From: Bacillus sp. CECT 9360
Lineage (GTDB): Bacteria > Bacillota > Bacilli > Bacillales > DSM-1321
Direction of reading: 5' to 3'
Assembly (NCBI RefSeq): GCF_918741275.1
Contig: NZ_CAKKNA010000015.1
Location: 1-64,000, forward strand
Length of the DNA: 64,000 nucleotides
Shown piece by piece: positions 18,874-28,073 of this stretch. How positions within the stretch are numbered: the stretch's first letter is position 1; the number at the start of each line of letters is the position of its first letter. The notes below the pieces were generated by a model. It ran no database searches and was not told the origin of the DNA. It saw nothing but the letters and a program-made list of their open reading frames with translations. The translations under genes were made by a program, and so were the position numbers.

Positions 18874-21826
18874 GCTGCTTCCGCTCCTCCCTTACTGCAT
18901 CACCAGGGAAAACATAATCCTTGCGCGCCCATTTCTTCTGCACCTGCACACCAATTTGCGGCTGTGGGTTGCCGTTACGATGGTTGATATCCCGCATTGG
19001 GCTGACCCCTTCATATTTCAGGATTTCCATCTTGGCCATCGTTTCCTTGTAAGCTGGCGTGTCGGTGTCTTTATCGGAAAAACTGCTCGTTAACAGGTTA
19101 ACGGCTGCTTCTCCGGAGTCGTTCATCGGGAGATATACTTCGTTTCCTTGGACACGGTCCGTAATTAGGGATTTAACCTTGACGTTGCCATAAGGAGAAG
19201 TCAGCCTTACAAGCGTGCCGTCTTTAATCCCCCTATCCTCTGCTAATTCAGGAGATACCTCTAACCAGATTTCAGGAGTTTTCGAGGAAATCCCTTTTGA
19301 CCTGTATGTCAGATTGCCTTCATGGAAATGTTCGAGAAGACGGCCGTTGTTCACATGGATATCATATTCAGGACCAAAGTCAATTGGCTTGGACCATTGA
19401 ACCGGGAATAGGTTTGCCTTTCCGTCCGGGAACGGGAATGTTCCGTCCGCAAACAGAAGCGGTGTGTCTGTTCCATCGGCTGTAACCGGCCATTGAAGCG
19501 AATTGTATCCTTCAAGTCTATCGTAGGTGACGCCCGCATAAAGTGGCGATAACATGGCTGCTTCATGCATAATGTCCGCTGGATGGTCATAATTCCAGCC
19601 TGCGCCAAGGCGGTTTGCGATCTCAAGGATGATTTCCCAGTCAGGCTTTGATTCGCCTAGAGGTTCAAATACTTGATACAAACGCTGGATCCGGCGCTCT
19701 GTGTTTGTAAACGTTCCTTCTTTTTCAAAGCTTGGGCTTGCTGGTAACACGACATCCGCAAACTCCGCGGTACGTGAGAAGAAAATGTCCTGAACAACAA
19801 AGAAGTCAAGCTTCTCGTATGCGGCATGAACATGATTAATATTGGAATCGACGAGGCCCATTTCCTCACCCTTTACGTACATGGCTTTCAGGATGCCGGA
19901 ATGGATTCCATCTATCATTTCATGGTTGTTCATGCCAGGTTGCTCGGGAATTTTGACTCCCCAGCCTTTTTCGTATTTCGCGCGCACGTTGTCATCCACG
20001 ATTTTTTCATAGCCCGGGAGCCGGTCTGGCATAGAGCCAAAGTCACTGGCACCCTGCACATTGTTGTGACCGCGCAACGGATAGGAGCCTGCCCCAGGCT
20101 TACTGTAGTTTCCAGTAATGAGTAGAAGGTTGGATATAGCAGTGCTTGCGTCACTACCTCCTGTATGCTGCGTGATGCCCATCGCCCATAACACACTGGT
20201 TGTTTTCGCATCATGAATCATTTCCGCCATTTGGATGAGGGTTTCTTTCGAAATGCCTGTTGCTTCCTCCGCATACTCCAATGTGAAAAGCTCCAGGCTT
20301 TTTTTATACTCCTCAAAACCATTGACGCGCTCATGCACAAACTTCTCATCGGTCCAACCATTGTCAATGATGTACTTCGTTATCGCTGAGAGCCAGACTA
20401 AGTCAGACCCCGCTTTAGGATGCACGAACAAGTCCGCGCGTTCAGCCATTTCATGCTTCCTGATATCAGCTACGATGAGCTTTTGCCCTCTCAGTTTGTG
20501 TGAGCTTTTCACCCGTGTGCTTAATACGGGATGGGATTCGGACGTGTTTGAGCCAACGATTAACACGAGCTCCGCCTTTTGGATATCTGTGATGGAACCT
20601 GAATCACCGCCATACCCTACCGTACGGAATAATCCGACAGTCGCCGGTGACTGGCAATAGCGTGAGCAGTTATCGACATTATTGGTGCCAATTACGCCGC
20701 GCGCTAGTTTTTGCATAAGATAGGACTCCTCATTCGTACATTTGGAAGACGATATGAATCCCAATGAATCTGGGCCATGCTCATTCTTGATATTCTTAAA
20801 CTTTTCCGCGATGAGCGTTAAAGCCTCTTCCCATTCTGCTTCACGGAACGTATCACCTTCACGAATCAATGGTTTCGTCAGGCGATCCTCGCTATTTACG
20901 AAGTCCCAGCCGAATTTCCCTTTAACACAAGTTGAGATGCCGTTCGCCGGTGCTTCCGCCTGTGGTTCTATCTTTAGAATTTCACGGTCTTTCGTCCATA
21001 CATCAAAGCTGCAGCCAACACCGCAATATGTACAAACTGTTTTTGTTTTCTTGATTCGTTCGTCACGCATGGCTGATTCCATATCCGAAATCGCGAGGAT
21101 TGAACCATAGCCGGTTTCCACTCCTTTTGTCACTTCAATCATCGGACGCAGTGTTTGTTTCGCTATACTTGTCAGAAAACCTGCTTCCCCGACCATGCCC
21201 TTTTCCATCATTGCGTTACAAGGGCAAACGGTAGAGCAGTGGCCGCAAGACACACAAGAAGATTCGTTGATTGGCACATCATTGTCCCAAATTACACGCG
21301 GCTTTTGGCGCTCCCAGTCAATGGTCAGCGTTTCGGTGACCTGGACATCCTGGCATGCTTCTACACAACGGCCGCAAAGGATGCATTGGTCAGGATCGTA
21401 ACGGTAAAACGGATGGGAATTATCTTCCTCGTAGGGCTTCCCGGCAAACGGAATGCTCTGATGGTTAATCTTCATCTCTTTAACCGTATTATGTATTTCG
21501 CAACCACCATTATTGTAATCACACACCGTACAATATAATTCATGGTTATTGAGGATTTTATCCATCCCGATTACCTGAGCTTGCTTAACTTCAGGAGAAA
21601 TCGTATTGATCACGTCTCCATCATTTATCATGGTTGAACAGGATCTGACAAACTCTCCATTCACATTGACAATACAGGTGTCACACGTTTCAATCGGTCC
21701 AAGGCTCGGATGATAACAAACACTCGGCACCTCTATTGAACTGTCAGAAAGCATCTGAAGGACCGTCTGGTTATCAGTGGTCTCCATCTCTACACCGTTA
21801 ATGTTAATCTGTAACTTATCTGCCAA
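18866..21826 (-). CDS. fdhF: molybdenum-dependent formate dehydrogenase large subunit
   Basis: Oxidises formate to CO2 at a bis-molybdopterin centre. Domains in order: a 2Fe-2S ferredoxin domain (about 5-80, [15 protein letters not shown]), a His/Cys-ligated 4Fe-4S NuoG-type segment ([18 protein letters not shown]), two 4Fe-4S ferredoxin motifs ([11 protein letters not shown] and [13 protein letters not shown]), the molybdopterin oxidoreductase 4Fe-4S motif ([10 protein letters not shown]) and a C-terminal dinucleotide-binding domain. In [13 protein letters not shown] the position of selenocysteine in E. coli FdhF is an ordinary Cys. The start is TTG 21826, because AAGGGGGCG lies at ideal spacing. 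A soluble cytosolic form is likely, as no Tat signal is seen. It matches YjgC/YrhE in layout and in having a DUF1641 gene next to it. Confidence 0.92.
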   Translation of the reverse strand: MADKLQININGVEMETTDNQTVLQMLSDSSIEVPSVCYHPSLGPIETCDTCIVNVNGEFVRSCSTMINDGDVINTISPEVKQAQVIGMDKILNNHELYCTVCDYNNGGCEIHNTVKEMKINHQSIPFAGKPYEEDNSHPFYRYDPDQCILCGRCVEACQDVQVTETLTIDWERQKPRVIWDNDVPINESSCVSCGHCSTVCPCNAMMEKGMVGEAGFLTSIAKQTLRPMIEVTKGVETGYGSILAISDMESAMRDERIKKTKTVCTYCGVGCSFDVWTKDREILKIEPQAEAPANGISTCVKGKFGWDFVNSEDRLTKPLIREGDTFREAEWEEALTLIAEKFKNIKNEHGPDSLGFISSSKCTNEESYLMQKLARGVIGTNNVDNCSRYCQSPATVGLFRTVGYGGDSGSITDIQKAELVLIVGSNTSESHPVLSTRVKSSHKLRGQKLIVADIRKHEMAERADLFVHPKAGSDLVWLSAITKYIIDNGWTDEKFVHERVNGFEEYKKSLELFTLEYAEEATGISKETLIQMAEMIHDAKTTSVLWAMGITQHTGGSDASTAISNLLLITGNYSKPGAGSYPLRGHNNVQGASDFGSMPDRLPGYEKIVDDNVRAKYEKGWGVKIPEQPGMNNHEMIDGIHSGILKAMYVKGEEMGLVDSNINHVHAAYEKLDFFVVQDIFFSRTAEFADVVLPASPSFEKEGTFTNTERRIQRLYQVFEPLGESKPDWEIILEIANRLGAGWNYDHPADIMHEAAMLSPLYAGVTYDRLEGYNSLQWPVTADGTDTPLLFADGTFPFPDGKANLFPVQWSKPIDFGPEYDIHVNNGRLLEHFHEGNLTYRSKGISSKTPEIWLEVSPELAEDRGIKDGTLVRLTSPYGNVKVKSLITDRVQGNEVYLPMNDSGEAAVNLLTSSFSDKDTDTPAYKETMAKMEILKYEGVSPMRDINHRNGNPQPQIGVQVQKKWARKDYVFPGDAVREERKQHG

Positions 21827-21937
21827 TAAAAACGCCCCCTTTATACTAATCAGCATTACCTATCATTTTCACTACCCTTCCAAAATAGTTGTAAAACATC
21901 TTTACTAATTTCACTCCCGATAAGTTATGACTTCATA

Positions 21938-21985
21938 ATAAAAACCCGCATCCTGATAGATTTTGTAAGATCAAGGATGCGGGTT
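21938..21985 (-). terminator. terminator of the GNAT/nitrilase operon
   Basis: AACCCGCATCCTTGAT and ATCAGGATGCGGGTT arms, then TTTTAT on the minus strand. Confidence 0.85.
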
Positions 21986-22009
21986 CTATGAATTAGGTTG
22001 CTACTATTG

Positions 22010-22675
22010 TTATTTAAATGGATTCTTCCATTCCATCAGCGTGCCATAATTAAGTGATTCTTTATCTTTCAGGTAGTTTTCCAGAACGCCGACCGGCTTC
22101 CGGCCGCACTTTAATAAAAAGGTGATCACCGGATCGTTCAGGTCGCCTGACAACACCTTCTGGACATATTGTTCGGGACTTAATTCCCGGGCGTAACGAT
22201 GGTACCCCGGCATCCGTCCGCCGCCGAGCAGACGGTCGAGCTTCTTTTCCACGACGATATGGCCCATGGACTGCATCATCTGCTTTGCGAGCCCGAATTT
22301 ACGGTATTTCGGCTTGACACTGATATCCACGATATATAATGTATTCCCATTCGGATCATGATTCCGGATATACCCTCCATCGGTTATCTCTTCCCACGTA
22401 TGAGCAGGATGGAGAGGATCAAAATCGACGCGTAGCCCTGTCAACGATCCGGCAAGTTCTCCATCAATCTCGATACACAAGGCCCCTTCCGGGAATAAGT
22501 CCACATGGTTTTGCAACTGCTCCCGATTCCACCATAATTCCTCTGGGAAAGGCGGTGGAAAGCATTCCGCCTGAATCGCAATTAATTCATCAAAATCATC
22601 CTCGGTATAATTCCGGACGACAGACAATACAGGTATTTCATTATCAAATACAAACAGTTCATTGCGGTATGCCAT
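22010..22675 (-). CDS. GNAT-family N-acetyltransferase (YhcX N-terminal domain homologue)
   Basis: Acyl-CoA transferase of the GCN5 fold, about 221 residues. The acetyl-CoA-binding region is ISVKPKYRKFGLAKQMMQSM (consensus Q/RxxGxG/A). In B. subtilis YhcX, as I recall, a GNAT domain is fused N-terminally to a nitrilase domain. Here the two domains are separate genes and the nitrilase comes first. Three near-adjacent starts exist; the ATG at 22675 has GAAGGG at the best spacing, while ATG 22681 and GTG 22684 overlap the nitrilase stop. Substrate unknown; joint action with the neighbour is expected. Confidence 0.8.
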   Translation of the reverse strand: MAYRNELFVFDNEIPVLSVVRNYTEDDFDELIAIQAECFPPPFPEELWWNREQLQNHVDLFPEGALCIEIDGELAGSLTGLRVDFDPLHPAHTWEEITDGGYIRNHDPNGNTLYIVDISVKPKYRKFGLAKQMMQSMGHIVVEKKLDRLLGGGRMPGYHRYARELSPEQYVQKVLSGDLNDPVITFLLKCGRKPVGVLENYLKDKESLNYGTLMEWKNPFK

Positions 22676-22680
22676 AGCCA

Positions 22681-23559
22681 TCACCCTTCAATTGTTTCCG
22701 CTTTTTCCCAGTCAGGATATAGATCCGTTCTGCGGTCTCTCCATGTCGTAACCGAGCCTGCTTCTCGAACCTCGTACAATAAGCTCAAATCAAGATCTGC
22801 CGTAACAATCATATCGCTGTTCAATTCTCCTTCCACCATAATGCCTTTAGGCGGGAAAGGAATGTCATTCGGTGTAATCACCGCGGCCTGGCCGAAATTA
22901 GCGCGCATGAAATCAACAGTCGGCAGCGAACCAATTGTACCGGTCGTTACTACGTAGACCTGGTTTTCAATTGCGCGAGCGTGACTCGTATAACGAACCC
23001 GGTGAAAACCATGGCGGTCATCTGTGCAGGACGGACAGAAAATCACATCCGCCCCCTTTGCTTTGGCCATGCGCACGATTTCAGGAAATTCAATGTCATA
23101 GCAGGTTAAAATGGCAATCCTCCCTTTTTCCGTTTCAAAAATCGTAAAATCCTCGCCCGGCGACATATTCCATTCATCCACCTCGGTTGGCGTAATATGA
23201 AGCTTTGCTTGCTCGCCAATCCTGCCGTCAGGATAGAATAAATGAGCAACATTATACAAGCGGCCTTCTCTCTGGACGACATGCGTCCCGCCTATAATAT
23301 GCATGCCGGTTTCTTGAGCAAAGTTTGAAAACAATGTTCTGTATTGATCCGTAAATCCAGGAAGTTCATTGATGGTTAACCTCGTTCCCTGTTCACTGCC
23401 GATTGACAATAGCTGTGTCGTAAAGAACTCAGGAAATAAAACAAACTCAGAGCCATATTCCTGAGCTGTTTTAATATAATGTTCGCATTGGTTAGCAAAC
23501 TCTTCAAATGATTGGATGGTGTGCAGATGGTATTGAACAGCAGAAACGCGGTATTTCAA
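22681..23559 (-). CDS. carbon-nitrogen hydrolase (YhcX C-terminal domain homologue)
   Basis: Nitrilase-superfamily amidohydrolase of 292 residues. The catalytic triad is seen as Glu in LFPEFF, Lys in QAKLHITP and Cys in LTCYDIEFPE. The C-terminal WRDRRTDLYPDW is typical of the YhcX/Nit branch. TTG start at 23559 after AAAGGGGGAG. It is the first gene of a two-gene operon with the GNAT protein, whose start region touches this stop codon. Substrate unknown. Confidence 0.85.
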   Translation of the reverse strand: MKYRVSAVQYHLHTIQSFEEFANQCEHYIKTAQEYGSEFVLFPEFFTTQLLSIGSEQGTRLTINELPGFTDQYRTLFSNFAQETGMHIIGGTHVVQREGRLYNVAHLFYPDGRIGEQAKLHITPTEVDEWNMSPGEDFTIFETEKGRIAILTCYDIEFPEIVRMAKAKGADVIFCPSCTDDRHGFHRVRYTSHARAIENQVYVVTTGTIGSLPTVDFMRANFGQAAVITPNDIPFPPKGIMVEGELNSDMIVTADLDLSLLYEVREAGSVTTWRDRRTDLYPDWEKAETIEG

Positions 23560-23745
23560 TGGAACTCCCCCTTTTTTATATAAAATTCCTTGTAAATTTT
23601 TCTCAGCTAAATATAAATATATAACAAGATAGGATGGGTTTGTAAAGAGTTTGAGACTACTATTTTAAAGTATAGAGATTCCGCCGATTGAGCTCGGACA
23701 CGGCAGGGCGTGAAGTCTCTTCCAGATTTACTATCCGGAATTTTG

Positions 23746-24026
23746 ATTTTGTTGCAGGTTTGACTCGTTTTGCTTCCAAAACACGGACTTTTGTTGCCGG
23801 AATTTCATTTTAGTTGCCGATCCCCGGTTTTGTTGCCGAATCTGTCCGGTTTGTTGCTGGTATGACTCGTTTGTTGCCGAAACGCGGACTTTTGTTGCCG
23901 GAATTTCATTTTTGTTGCCGGTCCCCGGTTTTGTTGCGGAATCTGTCCGGTTTGTTGCCGGTTTGACTCGTTTTGTTGCCGAAACACGGACTTTTGTTGC
24001 CGGAATTTCATTTTTGTTGCCGGTCC
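23746..24026. repeat. intergenic array of about 14 GTTGCCG units, 20-21 nt period
   Basis: GTTGC(C) words begin at 23751, 23793, 23813, 23832, 23853, 23873, 23894, 23914, 23933, 23954, 23975, 23996 and 24016, with a degenerate unit near 23769. Spacers differ, but the order of five spacers (aatttcattt, tccccggttt, aatctgtccggt, ttgactcg, aaacacgga) repeats, giving a superperiod of about 102 nt in just under three copies. It lies between the stop of the ABC exporter and the promoter side of the nitrilase operon. Open frames over it are by-products of the repetition. I know no named family for it. Confidence 0.85.
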
Positions 24027-24064
24027 CTTTTCTCTGATAATAAGTTTTGCATACATGGTTCCCT

Positions 24065-25780
24065 TTAGCGTTGAAACTGAATGCGGTGCAGGTTGGCAAA
24101 GACTCCGCCCTGTTCAATCAATTCATCATGGCTTCCATCTTCGGCAATGCCTTCTTCTGTGACAACCACAATCCGGTCAGCGTTCCGGATCGTCGCCAGC
24201 CGGTGGGCAATCACGAGCGTCGTCCGGTTTTTAGCAAGCTCATTCAACGCATTCTGAATCACCATTTCTGTTTCGGTATCGAGTGCAGAAGTTGCTTCAT
24301 CAAGGATGAGAATCGGAGGATTTTTCAAGAACATTCTCGCAATAGCAATCCGTTGTTTTTGCCCGCCTGATAGTTTTAACCCTCTTTCACCGATTTGAGT
24401 TTCGTAGCCGTCCGGGAGCCCTTCGATGAATTTCTCCAGGTGCGCCTGTTTAGCTGCTTCCTCGATTTCTTCATCAGACGCATCCAGCATGCCATACGCA
24501 ATATTTTCTTTAAGTGTACCTGTAAACAAAAATACATCCTGCTGTACAATCCCGATTTGCGAACGCAGCGAATGCTTCGTCATATCGCGGATATCCAGGC
24601 CGTCGATGGTTATGCTGCCAGCCTCCACATCGTAAAAACGGGGAATCAATGAACAAATCGTTGTTTTTCCTGCACCGGATGGTCCTACGAAAGCAACTGT
24701 TTCACCCGCCTTGATCGATAAATCAATTCCGGCCAGCACTTGCTTTTTATCGTTATAGCTGAAGCTGACATCGGTAAATCTTATGTCGCCGCGTAATGAG
24801 GCAATTTCAACGGCATCCTGTGAATCCTTAACATCCGGCTCAATATCAAGCATTTCTGTAAAACGTTTAAATCCGGCCATTCCCTTTGGATAGAGTTCCA
24901 TTAGGGCGGCGATTTTATCGACTGGTTTAAATAGCACATTTACATAAAGCACAAACCCGACCAGTTCCCCGTATGACAGATGTTTGTTGTAGCTGAGCCA
25001 GGCACCGACGACCAAAACTGCTAACGTCATAAATCTGGTCATCATATAAATGCCGGATGCGCTGAATGACATCGTGCGGTATCCGAAGAGCTTGGCTTTA
25101 CGGAATTTGCGATTGTTCTTTTCGAATCTGCTAATTTCATAGTTTTCATTTGTGAAAGACTGGACAACTCTCACACCCGACACGCTGTCTTCGACTCGGG
25201 CGTTGACATCGGCAATATCGCTGTACATCGCTTTCCAGGCCCTGTTCATGCGGATGTTGCTGAAAACGATAACCCAGACAAGGAAGGGGATGATGAGCAT
25301 CGTTACAAGAGCCAGCTGTACATTAATCGTCAGCATGATCCAAAAAACGCCGATAAAGGTCATCACGGCAATGAATACATCCTCGGGCCCATGATGTGCA
25401 AGCTCGCCGATATCGAACAGGTCATTCGTGATCCTGCTCATGATATGGCCTGTCTTCGTGTCGTCAAAAAATTTGAATGATTGCTTCTGTACATGCTGGA
25501 ATAACTGCTGCCGCATATCGGTTTCTATATTGATGCCAAGCTTATGTCCCCAATAGTTTACGATATATTGCAGGAAAGTACTGAGCACATAGAGCAAAAG
25601 CAAGCCGATGCTTACCGAAACAATTGCCGGCCAATCGTTTTGCGGCAGCAGGTCATCGATGAACCATTGAACCGCGAGCGGGAATCCCAATTCAAGCACG
25701 GCAACTATGACCGCGCTGCTGAAATCTAACATAAATAATTTCTTATGAGGCAGATAATATGAATAAAATCGGCGTAACAT
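24065..25780 (-). CDS. multidrug-type ABC exporter half-transporter (YgaD-like)
   Basis: Fused permease-ATPase of 571 residues, acting as a homodimer in the cytoplasmic membrane. There are six transmembrane helices in about residues 15-295. The nucleotide-binding domain (about 335-571) has Walker A GPSGAGKTT, Q loop QQDVFLFTG, signature LSGGQKQR, Walker B ILILDEATSALD and H loop AHRLATI. B. subtilis YgaD is the closest relative I recall. The ATG at 25780 follows AAAGGAG. Substrate cannot be inferred. It has no obvious hairpin terminator; instead the GTTGCCG array begins about 40 bp downstream. Confidence 0.9.
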   Translation of the reverse strand: MLRRFYSYYLPHKKLFMLDFSSAVIVAVLELGFPLAVQWFIDDLLPQNDWPAIVSVSIGLLLLYVLSTFLQYIVNYWGHKLGINIETDMRQQLFQHVQKQSFKFFDDTKTGHIMSRITNDLFDIGELAHHGPEDVFIAVMTFIGVFWIMLTINVQLALVTMLIIPFLVWVIVFSNIRMNRAWKAMYSDIADVNARVEDSVSGVRVVQSFTNENYEISRFEKNNRKFRKAKLFGYRTMSFSASGIYMMTRFMTLAVLVVGAWLSYNKHLSYGELVGFVLYVNVLFKPVDKIAALMELYPKGMAGFKRFTEMLDIEPDVKDSQDAVEIASLRGDIRFTDVSFSYNDKKQVLAGIDLSIKAGETVAFVGPSGAGKTTICSLIPRFYDVEAGSITIDGLDIRDMTKHSLRSQIGIVQQDVFLFTGTLKENIAYGMLDASDEEIEEAAKQAHLEKFIEGLPDGYETQIGERGLKLSGGQKQRIAIARMFLKNPPILILDEATSALDTETEMVIQNALNELAKNRTTLVIAHRLATIRNADRIVVVTEEGIAEDGSHDELIEQGGVFANLHRIQFQR

Positions 25781-26007
25781 CCAAACTACTCCTTTTGGAA
25801 CAAATATAATAGGATTATAGTGTCAAAAGGAAAAGTTTTCAAGCAGATCCATTTTGAATTAACCATGAAGATACTATTGACAATCTGCTTGTCCTTGTTG
25901 ATCATCCTGCTCAGGAATCCATGATTGGGACTCTTATAACAATGTCCACACTGCATCCCTCAAGACTATGAATTCACGATAACTGCCCTATAAATGAGTC
26001 AACGCAG

Positions 26008-26880
26008 CTAACTCGATATTTTTCGCTTCACCACATTTATCGCATCAGACGAGTAAATGAGGATACTCACGCTTCCTCCTTGCTTTTTGGCCTGGATTAG
26101 TATGGGTTGGTTATACTCATTTTTAAAACGAAAATCGGGACCATACCAGCTTACCGTTGCATCCCTCCCATTTGGCACATAAGGAACTCGCCTGCTATGC
26201 GAATAGCGCTCCACAATTTGCAGCCCCGCTCTGTCGATAGCATTAAATAAAGTGGAAGACACCTGGCAAATTCCACCGCCAATTCCTTCCGACAACTCTC
26301 CTTTTATGATAATCGGAGCACGCAAATATCCTTTGCCAGATGTTCTGTTACCGACAACCTTGTTGAATGAGAACGTTTCACCTGGAAAAATGACATGATT
26401 GTTGATTGCTTCTATAGCAAGAGAAATATTTTGAGAGCGTTCTTTGTTGTTAGCATTAAAAAAGGTTACGTAATGACCAATTCGTTGGATACGGATGTTA
26501 GCAAGTAACTCGCTGTCAACTTTTGGGTGAATCGTTAGCTTTGGCACTTCTATTGTATTTGGTCCGTTATCAAAAAAGTAGGTGTAAAACTGTTTTTCGA
26601 ATTCTTCTTGATATAGCTTGATTCCTGTCCGCCCTGGTACAATTCTGCCATGATCATCAATTTGAGCATTTTTCGGTGCCTGGTATATTTGTCGCTTCAG
26701 TTTTTCGACAAGCTCATTATATTTTTCTATATGAATCATTGGAACTCCGGGCATTGGGACAGCAATTTCAGCTCGGTTAACGTCAGCAATAGTCTGTCCA
26801 TTTTCATTTATGGATAAGCTGTCAGGAATATGAACTTGCTGGGCAAATAGTAGAAGTACGACAAAGGATGTAAGCCTCAT
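26008..26880 (-). CDS. VanW-family exported protein
   Basis: Protein of about 290 residues with a hydrophobic N-terminus (MRLTSFVVLLLFAQQVHIP) acting as signal or anchor. A middle region resembles the peptidoglycan-binding-like domain found before VanW, and the VanW domain occupies about 160-280: FPGETFSFNKVVGNRTSGKGY, GGGICQVSSTLFNA and PNGRDATVSWYGPDFRFKN. VanW-like proteins are common in spore formers; their function is not settled, though cell-wall association is likely. I prefer the ATG at 26880 since GGGAGG sits too close to the ATG at 26886. Confidence 0.8.
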   Translation of the reverse strand: MRLTSFVVLLLFAQQVHIPDSLSINENGQTIADVNRAEIAVPMPGVPMIHIEKYNELVEKLKRQIYQAPKNAQIDDHGRIVPGRTGIKLYQEEFEKQFYTYFFDNGPNTIEVPKLTIHPKVDSELLANIRIQRIGHYVTFFNANNKERSQNISLAIEAINNHVIFPGETFSFNKVVGNRTSGKGYLRAPIIIKGELSEGIGGGICQVSSTLFNAIDRAGLQIVERYSHSRRVPYVPNGRDATVSWYGPDFRFKNEYNQPILIQAKKQGGSVSILIYSSDAINVVKRKISS

Positions 26881-26930
26881 AAACATATTCCTCCCGATAT
26901 CTCTCTAACGCAAAGGATCGTCAAGTGTTC

Positions 26931-27726
26931 TTATTTTAGTTCTTTATAGAGATTTTTTTGATCAATTAACCAGGCATCCGTTAAGCTTTCCCTGCGGACG
27001 ATAAAATGGATAATCTTTGCTTCCTTGCGATTATCCATCGTAAAATAGGTGGCCTCGACAGGTATATCAACTTGTAATACCCTTTCGTATTTTTAAGAGG
27101 ACGGTTCAAGTATCTTGTTACACTAAAGTACTTCATGTTATTGGCAACTTTATTGATGCGATTTGGAGAGCCGAATTTCGAAACGATCGCATGTAAAATT
27201 TTAGTGTCGGTTTGATTAATAGCAATTGCAAAAATATTGATGAGCTCATACGGCTCTGCTTCGTTTAAATATTCGTCAATCTTACCGGAAGCTTTCAAAA
27301 TCATTAATTCATGGGCAAGATCTGCACGTCCCGAACGATGTGTGGTGCTTCCAGAAAAATGAACACAGAAATGACCGGGAAAACCGTTATTGATTGAGCC
27401 AGCACCATGTGGCATCCCATGCATAGATGCAGCAATCATTTGATCTTTGACCAATACGATAATGGCCTTTTCCAACTCCACCTGCCATTATAAATTTTCT
27501 TCATGATCGCAGTAACTTTTCTTGATAACGGTTGGGCGTCCAAATGCATCTTCCCAGCCCTTCGTTGAACCTTGAATTGCAGACCGGTTTCACTATCGAT
27601 GATCGTGAATTTAGAATGATTAGGGAGAAGTTCATTTACTTTTTCCCAAGATAACATTTCAATTTTATAACTGATTGGTCCATCTTCATCTTCTAGGTTA
27701 ACCGCTGCTGTATGATGATCGTTCAT
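26931..27726 (-). pseudogene. exported hypothetical protein broken by two frameshifts
   Basis: The coding trace is in three frames. Frame 1 (27726 to about 27480) gives YKIEMLSWEKVNELLPNHSKF and ends near MKKIYNG. Frame 2 (about 27465 to 27090) gives VLVKDQMIAASMHGMPHGAG, FPGHFCVHFSGSTTHRSG and YLNRPLKNTKG. Frame 3 (about 27090 to 26931) gives LQVDIPVEATYFTMDNRKEA and ends DAWLIDQKNLYKELK. Joined, this makes about 260 residues with a sensible C-terminus. A hydrophobic stretch IIIIFIVLF lies in frame just before the first ATG, suggesting that a signal peptide has lost its start codon (ATA in place of ATG). The family is one I recall only as an uncharacterised Bacillus exported protein. Function unknown. 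Confidence 0.65.
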
Positions 27727-28023
27727 GAATAAAACGATAAATATAATGATTATTTTTTAAAATCTTGTATCGACGACCATTAGTTTTCTCCTTATTTTAA
27801 GGGCTAGTAGCCTTTTATCGTCTAAGCATCAGATTATTTTCATTAGCTGGAAACGCGGCCCGCTCTTTCTAATCGAAGTAATCAGGTTTGAATATGATGA
27901 AGTTAACAGAAACTGCGCATTAGGGAACCTCACTCATTATGTATCTAAAGTAGTTTCACATGACATCTGAAATCCTTTTGATTAGTTTTAGCTTAACCAT
28001 TGTCCAATATGAGCGTTTGCTCC
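27727..28023. other. intergenic region without recognisable gene
   Basis: About 300 bp between the frameshifted protein and the LysM-GH18 terminator. No frame with a ribosome binding site and no repeat structure was found. Confidence 0.4.
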
Positions 28024-28063
28024 AAAAAAAATAGACCCATCCATAAATGACTAGGTCCTGTCT
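28024..28063 (-). terminator. terminator of the LysM-GH18 gene
   Basis: ATAGAC/GTCTAT outer stem with GGTC/GACC inner pairing; on the minus strand followed by TTTTTTTT. Confidence 0.65.
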
Positions 28064-28073
28064 ATACTATTTT

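Noticed and set aside
18866..21826. Selenocysteine-containing formate dehydrogenase
   Set aside because: The catalytic position in [13 protein letters not shown] is a normal Cys codon, and there is no in-frame TGA.
23731..24117. Frames with repeated PATKVRVSATK or RQQKS segments
   Set aside because: All come from translation of the GTTGCCG array. No start signal, and the array is plainly intergenic.
25865..25924. 19-codon hydrophobic frame MKILLTICLSLLIILLRNP as a type I toxin
   Set aside because: Sequence is toxin-like, but no ribosome binding site, promoter or antisense RNA signal is visible.
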